Source of the DNA: Streptomyces sp. ISL-12
GTDB lineage: Bacteria > Actinomycetota > Actinomycetes > Streptomycetales > Streptomycetaceae
Assembly (NCBI RefSeq): GCF_018614415.1
Contig: NZ_JAGGOO010000035.1
Span: forward strand, 747-36,350
Reading direction: 5' to 3'
DNA length: 35,604 bases
Every line of letters begins with the position of its first letter. Position 1 is the stretch's first letter. The notes below the pieces were generated by a model. It saw only the letters and a list, made by a program, of their open reading frames with translations. It ran no database searches and had not been told where the DNA came from. Positions 31,307-35,604 of the stretch are shown in pieces. The position numbers and the translations under genes were made by a program.

Positions 31307-32434
31307 GTGAAGCTTCAGCGCATGAACCGGCGGGCCCTCGCTCTCGGTGCTCTCGCCGTCTCCGGCGCCCTGGCCCTCACGGCGTGCGGCTCCGACGAAA
31401 CCGGTGACACCGGCAGCGGCGACTCGTCGGCGAGCGCCAAGGCCGGGAACATCGACTGCGGTGACGCCTCGGGCCAGCTGCAGGCGTCCGGCTCCTCCGC
31501 CCAGAAGAACGCGATCGACGCCTGGGTGAAGCAGTTCGCCGCGGCGTGCAAGAGCGTGCAGATCAACTACAACCCGACGGGTTCGGGCGCCGGTATCACC
31601 GCGTTCACCCAGGGTCAGACCGCGTTCGCCGGTTCGGACTCCGCGCTGAAGCCCGAGGAGATCACGGCCTCCAAGAAGGTCTGCTCCAACGGCCAGGGCA
31701 TCGACCTGCCGATGGTCGGCGGCCCGATCGCCGTGGGCTTCAACGTCCCCGGTGTCGACACGCTCACCCTGGACGCGGCCACCCTCGCCCAGATCTTCGA
31801 CAGCAAGATCACCAACTGGAACGACGAGGCGATCGCCAAGCTCAACCCCGACGCCAAGCTTCCCGACCTGAAGATCCAGGCGTTCCACCGCTCGGACGAG
31901 TCCGGCACCACGGACAACTTCACCAAGTACCTGAAGGCCGCCGCTCCCGACGACTGGAGCTACGAGCCGGGCAAGTCCTGGGAGGCCAAGGGCGGCCAGT
32001 CCGCGTCGGGCTCCTCCGGCCTCGCGCAGCAGGTGACGCAGACCTCCGGCGCCATCTCCTACTTCGAGCTGTCCTACGCCGAGGGCGGCATCAAGACGGT
32101 CGACATCAAGACCGAGGCCGCCGAGCCGGTCAAGGCCACCGTCGAGAACGCGACCGCCGCCATCGGCGCCGCCAAGGTCGTCGGCACCGGCAAGGACATG
32201 GCGCTGGAGCTGGACTACACGCCGTCCGCCGCGGGCGCCTACCCGATCACCCTGGTCACGTACGAGATCGTCTGCGACAAGGGCAACAAGGCCGAGACCC
32301 TGCCCGCGACCAAGGCGTTCCTGAACTACATCGCCTCCGAGGACGGTCAGGGCCTGCTGGCGGAGGCCGGCTACGCCCCGATGCCCGACGAGATCATCAC
32401 CAAGGTCCGCGACACCATCTCGGGCCTGAGCTGA
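31307..32434 (+). CDS. pstS: phosphate-binding lipoprotein PstS
   Basis: 375 residues from a GTG with AGGAAGGA upstream. The lipoprotein signal ends at the lipobox LTAC with Cys27; a Ser/Gly/Asp-rich linker follows. Phosphate-contacting segments are ASGSSAQKNAID (60-71), PTGSGAGI (90-97), FAGSDSAL (107-114) and RSDESGTTDNF (195-205). It captures phosphate outside the membrane and passes it to PstCA. Expression should be strongly induced by PhoP. A long hairpin after the stop probably makes pstS more abundant than pstCAB. Confidence 0.97.
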   Translation: MKLQRMNRRALALGALAVSGALALTACGSDETGDTGSGDSSASAKAGNIDCGDASGQLQASGSSAQKNAIDAWVKQFAAACKSVQINYNPTGSGAGITAFTQGQTAFAGSDSALKPEEITASKKVCSNGQGIDLPMVGGPIAVGFNVPGVDTLTLDAATLAQIFDSKITNWNDEAIAKLNPDAKLPDLKIQAFHRSDESGTTDNFTKYLKAAAPDDWSYEPGKSWEAKGGQSASGSSGLAQQVTQTSGAISYFELSYAEGGIKTVDIKTEAAEPVKATVENATAAIGAAKVVGTGKDMALELDYTPSAAGAYPITLVTYEIVCDKGNKAETLPATKAFLNYIASEDGQGLLAEAGYAPMPDEIITKVRDTISGLS

Positions 32435-32440
32435 CCCGAG

Positions 32441-32480
32441 TGCGGTCAGGTCCCCCGCACCTCCGGGGGGCCTGACCGCA
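32441..32480 (+). terminator. strong hairpin between pstS and pstC
   Basis: TGCGGTCAGG (32441-32450) pairs perfectly with CCTGACCGCA (32471-32480), and an inner CCCCC/GGGGG extends the stem around an 8-nt loop. There is no T-tract. Such an element usually slows transcription or protects the upstream 3' end, which would raise pstS over pstCAB. Confidence 0.75.
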
Positions 32481-32571
32481 CCGTCCGGTGCACCGCCGCC
32501 AGGAGCCCCCGACACGCGGGCGGCCCCGCCCGGGCCGTCCCCCACGACGGCTCCGCAGACCGGAGAACCCG

Positions 32572-33576
32572 ATGGACATATCGACACAGAATCCCGCAGC
32601 CCCACCGAGCCCCCAGCCGACCGAAGCCGACCAGAAGCGGGCCGCCCGCGGCGCCACCCGCCCCGGAGACCGGATCTTCCTCGGCCTCTCCCGCGGCTCC
32701 GGCATCTTCGTCCTGGTCCTGATGGCCGCCATCGCGGCGTTCCTGACCTACCGCGCCGCGAACGCGATCAGCAACGACGAAGCCAACTTCTTCACCACCT
32801 TCGAGTGGAACCCCACCGCCGTGCCGCCCGAGTTCGGCATCGCGGTCCTGGCCTTCGGCACCATCGTGTCGTCGGTCATCGCCATGGCCATCGCGGTCCC
32901 GGTCGCGGTGGGCATCGCCCTGTTCATCACCCACTACGCGCCGCGCAAGCTCGGCGGCACGATCGCCTACGTGATCGACCTGCTCGCCGCCGTGCCCTCC
33001 ATCGTCTACGGCCTGTGGGGCGCCCTCGTCCTCGTACCGCACCTGACCGGGCTCTACGGCTGGCTGGACGAGTACTTCGGCTGGACCGGCGTCCTCGAAT
33101 GGAGCGACGGCGCGCCGCGCTCGCTGCTGACCGTGGGCATCCTGCTCGCGATCATGATCCTGCCGATCGTCACCAACGTGAGCCGTGAGGTCTTCCGGCA
33201 GGTCCCGCGCATGCACGAGGAGGCCGCGCTGGCCCTCGGCGCCACGCGCTGGGAGGTCATCCGCATGTCGGTGCTGCCCTTCGCGCGCTCCGGCATCATC
33301 TCCGCCTCGATGCTCGGTCTCGGCCGCGCGCTCGGCGAGACGATGGCCGTGGCCATGGTCCTCTCCCCGACCTTCGACATCACCGCCAGCCTGCTCGACC
33401 CGGGCGGCGGCACGTTCGCGCAGAACATCGCCAGCAAGTTCAACGAGGCCACCCCGATGGGCCGTGACGCGCTGATCGCCTCCGGTCTCGTCCTCTTCCT
33501 CATCACCTTGCTGGTCAACGGCGCGGCCCGGATGATCATCGCCCGCCGCAAGGAGTACTCGGGGGCCAACGCATGA
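32572..33576 (+). CDS. pstC: phosphate ABC permease PstC
   Basis: 334 residues from the ATG at 32572 with CGGAGAA upstream. A cytoplasmic tail of ~40 residues leads to six helices, starting with IFVLVLMAAIAAFL (45-58). The permease-ATPase coupling loop is HEEAALALGATRWEVIRM at about 215-232, then ARSGIISASMLGLGRALGETMA. It forms the membrane channel with PstA. Its stop overlaps the pstA start by 4 bp. Confidence 0.96.
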   Translation: MDISTQNPAAPPSPQPTEADQKRAARGATRPGDRIFLGLSRGSGIFVLVLMAAIAAFLTYRAANAISNDEANFFTTFEWNPTAVPPEFGIAVLAFGTIVSSVIAMAIAVPVAVGIALFITHYAPRKLGGTIAYVIDLLAAVPSIVYGLWGALVLVPHLTGLYGWLDEYFGWTGVLEWSDGAPRSLLTVGILLAIMILPIVTNVSREVFRQVPRMHEEAALALGATRWEVIRMSVLPFARSGIISASMLGLGRALGETMAVAMVLSPTFDITASLLDPGGGTFAQNIASKFNEATPMGRDALIASGLVLFLITLLVNGAARMIIARRKEYSGANA

Positions 33577-34643
33577 GCAACGCCACTCTCACCGAAAAGC
33601 CCGGCCAGCGTCCGCCGAGTTCGCTGCGCGGCGCGACCCTGCCCAAGTGGTTCGCGTGGGCGGTCGCCGCGGGCTCGGTCGTGCTGGGCATCGGCATCAG
33701 CTTCGCGGCCGGCCTGGACAGCTCCATCCAGTGGGCGCTGATCGCCGCGGTCCTCTTCGTCCTCGGCACCTACGGCATCTCCGCCAAGGTCGAGGGCGGG
33801 CGCCAGGCCAAGGACCGGGTGGCGACCAGTCTCGTCTGGGTCGCCTTCCTCCTGGCGGTCATCCCGCTGGCCTCCCTGGTCTGGACGACCGTCAAGCGCG
33901 GCGTCAAGGTCCTCGACGGGTACTTCCTCACCCACTCGATGGGCGTCATCGGCGACTTCGAGCCCGGCGGCGGCATCTACCACGCCATCCTCGGCACCGC
34001 GGAGCAGGTCGGCCTGGCCGCCGTGATCTCCGTGCCGGTCGGCGTGCTGACCGCGATCTACCTGGTCGAGTACGGCCGCGGCCGGCTCGCGCAGGCCGTC
34101 ACCTTCTTCGTCGACGTCATGACGGGCATCCCGTCGATCGTCGCGGGTCTGTTCATCCTCAGCCTGTGGGTGCTGATCCTGGACATGGGGCCGTCCGGCT
34201 TCGCCGGTTCGATGGCGCTGACCATCCTGATGATCCCGGTCGTCGTCCGCTCCACCGAGGAGATGCTGAAGCTCGTCCCGAACGAGCTGCGCGAGGCGTC
34301 CCTGGCCCTGGGTGTCCCGAAGTGGCGCACGATCCTCAAGGTGGTCCTGCCGACCTCCATCGGCGGCATCACCACCGGCATCATGCTGGCCATCGCCCGC
34401 ATCACCGGTGAGACGGCCCCCGTGCTGCTGCTGGTCTGGGGCACGGACTTCATCAACGCGAACCCGTTCAAGGACGCGCAGGAATCGCTGCCGATGTACA
34501 TCTACCTGCAGTACAACGCCGGTTCCGAGCCCTCGATCAACCGTGCCTGGGCGGCGGCCCTGACGCTCATCGCGTTCATCATGATCCTCAACCTGGTGGC
34601 CCGCGGCATAGCCCGCTGGAAGGCCCCCAAGACCGGTCGCTAA
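33573..34643 (+). CDS. pstA: phosphate ABC permease PstA
   Basis: 356 residues, longer than many PstA because of an extra N-terminal hydrophobic segment (AVAAGSVVLGIGISF, ALIAAVLFVLGTYGI). Core helices follow, with GTAEQVGLAAVISVPVGVLT, TGIPSIVAGLFILSLWVLI and the coupling loop ELREASLALGVPKWRTIL at about 237-254, then GITTGIMLAIARITGETAP. The ATG overlaps the pstC stop (ATGA). Confidence 0.96.
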   Translation: MSNATLTEKPGQRPPSSLRGATLPKWFAWAVAAGSVVLGIGISFAAGLDSSIQWALIAAVLFVLGTYGISAKVEGGRQAKDRVATSLVWVAFLLAVIPLASLVWTTVKRGVKVLDGYFLTHSMGVIGDFEPGGGIYHAILGTAEQVGLAAVISVPVGVLTAIYLVEYGRGRLAQAVTFFVDVMTGIPSIVAGLFILSLWVLILDMGPSGFAGSMALTILMIPVVVRSTEEMLKLVPNELREASLALGVPKWRTILKVVLPTSIGGITTGIMLAIARITGETAPVLLLVWGTDFINANPFKDAQESLPMYIYLQYNAGSEPSINRAWAAALTLIAFIMILNLVARGIARWKAPKTGR

Positions 34644-34676
34644 GGCCCTCCCGACCCGAAAGAAGCAGTGATTCAC

Positions 34677-35453
34677 ATGGCCAAGCGCATCGATGTCAGC
34701 GGCCTCAACGCCTACTACGGCTCCTTCCTGGCCATCGAGGACATCTCGATGACCGTCGAACCCCGCTCGGTGACGGCCTTCATCGGCCCCTCCGGCTGCG
34801 GCAAGTCCACGTTCCTGCGCACGCTGAACCGCATGCACGAGGTGACGCCGGGCGGCCGGGTCGACGGCAAGGTCATGCTCGACGACGAGAACCTGTACGG
34901 CGCCGGGATCGACCCGGTGGCGGTGCGGCGCGAGGTCGGCATGGTCTTCCAGCGCCCGAACCCGTTCCCGACCATGTCCGTCTACGACAACGTGGCGGCC
35001 GGCCTGCGGCTCAACGGCCGGTACAAGAAGTCCGAGATGGACGACGTCGTCGAGAAGTCCCTCAAGGGCGCGAACCTCTGGAACGAGGTCAAGGACCGCC
35101 TGAACAAGCCGGGCTCCGGCCTGTCGGGCGGCCAGCAGCAGCGGCTGTGCATCGCGCGGGCGATCGCGGTCGAGCCGAACGTGCTGCTGATGGACGAGCC
35201 CTGCTCGGCCCTCGACCCGATCTCCACCCTCGCCATCGAGGACCTGATCGGTGAGCTGAAGGAGCGCTTCACGATCGTCATCGTGACGCACAACATGCAG
35301 CAGGCGGCGCGCGTCTCGGACCGTACGGCGTTCTTCAACCTGGCGGCCGTCGGCCAGCCCGGCAAGCTCATCGAGATCGACGAGACGGAGCGAATCTTCT
35401 CCAACCCGTCGGTGCAGGCCACGGAGGACTACATCTCCGGCCGCTTCGGCTGA
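34677..35453 (+). CDS. pstB: phosphate ABC ATPase PstB
   Basis: 258 residues, standard length, from the ATG at 34677; a GTG 9 bp earlier is less likely. Walker [10 protein letters not shown] (37-45), Q-loop [18 protein letters not shown], signature LSGGQQQR, Walker [14 protein letters not shown] and switch His in VTHNMQQA are intact. The PNPFP motif is specific to PstB. It drives phosphate uptake through PstCA. Starts 33 bp after pstA. No phoU follows before the window ends, in line with Streptomyces where phoU lies elsewhere. Confidence 0.97.
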   Translation: MAKRIDVSGLNAYYGSFLAIEDISMTVEPRSVTAFIGPSGCGKSTFLRTLNRMHEVTPGGRVDGKVMLDDENLYGAGIDPVAVRREVGMVFQRPNPFPTMSVYDNVAAGLRLNGRYKKSEMDDVVEKSLKGANLWNEVKDRLNKPGSGLSGGQQQRLCIARAIAVEPNVLLMDEPCSALDPISTLAIEDLIGELKERFTIVIVTHNMQQAARVSDRTAFFNLAAVGQPGKLIEIDETERIFSNPSVQATEDYISGRFG

Positions 35454-35469
35454 GCCTGCCCCTCTGATC

Positions 35470-35537
35470 CCTCGCGGTGCTGCATGGCGGTGCCACCGCG
35501 AGGAACGGGCCCGCCCCTGGCTCCCGGGGGCGGGCCC
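35470..35537 (+). terminator. two consecutive hairpins ending the pst operon
   Basis: CCTCGCGGTG (35470-35479) pairs with CACCGCGAGG (35494-35503), and GGGCCCGCCCC (35507-35517) pairs with GGGGCGGGCCC (35527-35537), followed by ATTGCC. Both stems are perfect. They start 17 bp after the pstB stop and should terminate the operon. Confidence 0.8.
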
Positions 35538-35545
35538 ATTGCCGT

Positions 35546-35595
35546 ATGCCTGCGGATGCCTGCGGATGCCTGCGGATGCCTGCGGATGCCTGCGG
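35546..35595. repeat. 10-bp tandem repeat (ATGCCTGCGG)5
   Basis: Five perfect copies start at 35546, 35556, 35566, 35576 and 35586, just after the pst terminators and reaching the window edge. No gene is seen here. Confidence 0.9.
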
Positions 35596-35604
35596 CGCCT
35601 GTGC

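Noticed and set aside
1..35604. Insertion sequences, prophage, CRISPR, tRNA or rRNA
   Set aside because: No transposase or integrase motifs, no regular spacer-repeat pattern of CRISPR size, and no cloverleaf or rRNA signature were seen; all tandem repeats are short and contiguous.

Overview
This window is a high-GC actinobacterial chromosome segment, almost certainly Streptomyces. The evidence is third-position G/C in nearly every gene, GTG starts, many 4-bp ATGA/GTGA gene overlaps, leaderless starts placed 6-8 nt after TAnnnT boxes, and marker families (GlnR, MshD, DUF397/XRE pairs, DUF1416, DUF3099). The order of the core genes resembles the mycobacterial cysA2-sseC2-lmeA-glnR-mshD-phoT neighbourhood. 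No tRNA, rRNA, CRISPR array, insertion sequence or phage gene was found.

Left part (1-5702), mostly minus strand: a truncated gene, a single-pass membrane protein, a plus-strand DsrE-like protein, a DUF3099 membrane protein, then a sulfur block. The block is a rhodanese (cysA) with DUF1416 (sseC) behind it, headed by a 26-codon Cys-containing leader peptide and three perfect hairpins. Next come an LmeA-type secreted lipid-binding protein, a membrane protein with a long Gln/Tyr-rich tail, and a MoaD/ThiS-type sulfur carrier.

Middle (5750-15949): an alpha/beta hydrolase divergent from glnR, a LacI regulator, then a membrane-anchored PDZ-less HtrA-type protease, a small ORF and an OmpR-type two-component pair, resembling mycobacterial pepD-mprAB. 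After this lies a more accessory stretch: a RelE-like/DUF6247 pair, a ribbon-helix-helix protein with a PIN-like tail, a secreted pectinesterase, and an XRE-DUF397 pair divergent from a 93-aa gene.

Right-middle (15915-26362): an ABC exporter behind three tandem paralogous, extremely basic 42-47-aa peptides that share an N-terminal MSFHKVxPVKK block. This is the least explained system in the window. Then come a secreted 5'-nucleotidase with its terminator, mycothiol synthase (mshD), a repeat-rich gap, and a five-gene minus-strand operon: ECF sigma factor, zinc-finger anti-sigma membrane protein, ABC ATPase, ABC permease and membrane protein, with all but one junction overlapping by 4 bp.

Right end (27031-35604): the phosphate/polyphosphate block on the plus strand. 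Polyphosphate kinase (ppk) overlaps a CHAD-domain protein, followed by a Nudix hydrolase and pstSCAB. A clear PHO box with 11-bp periodicity precedes pstS, a strong hairpin separates pstS from pstC, and two hairpins follow pstB. Together with the secreted nucleotidase, this part releases, imports and stores phosphate.
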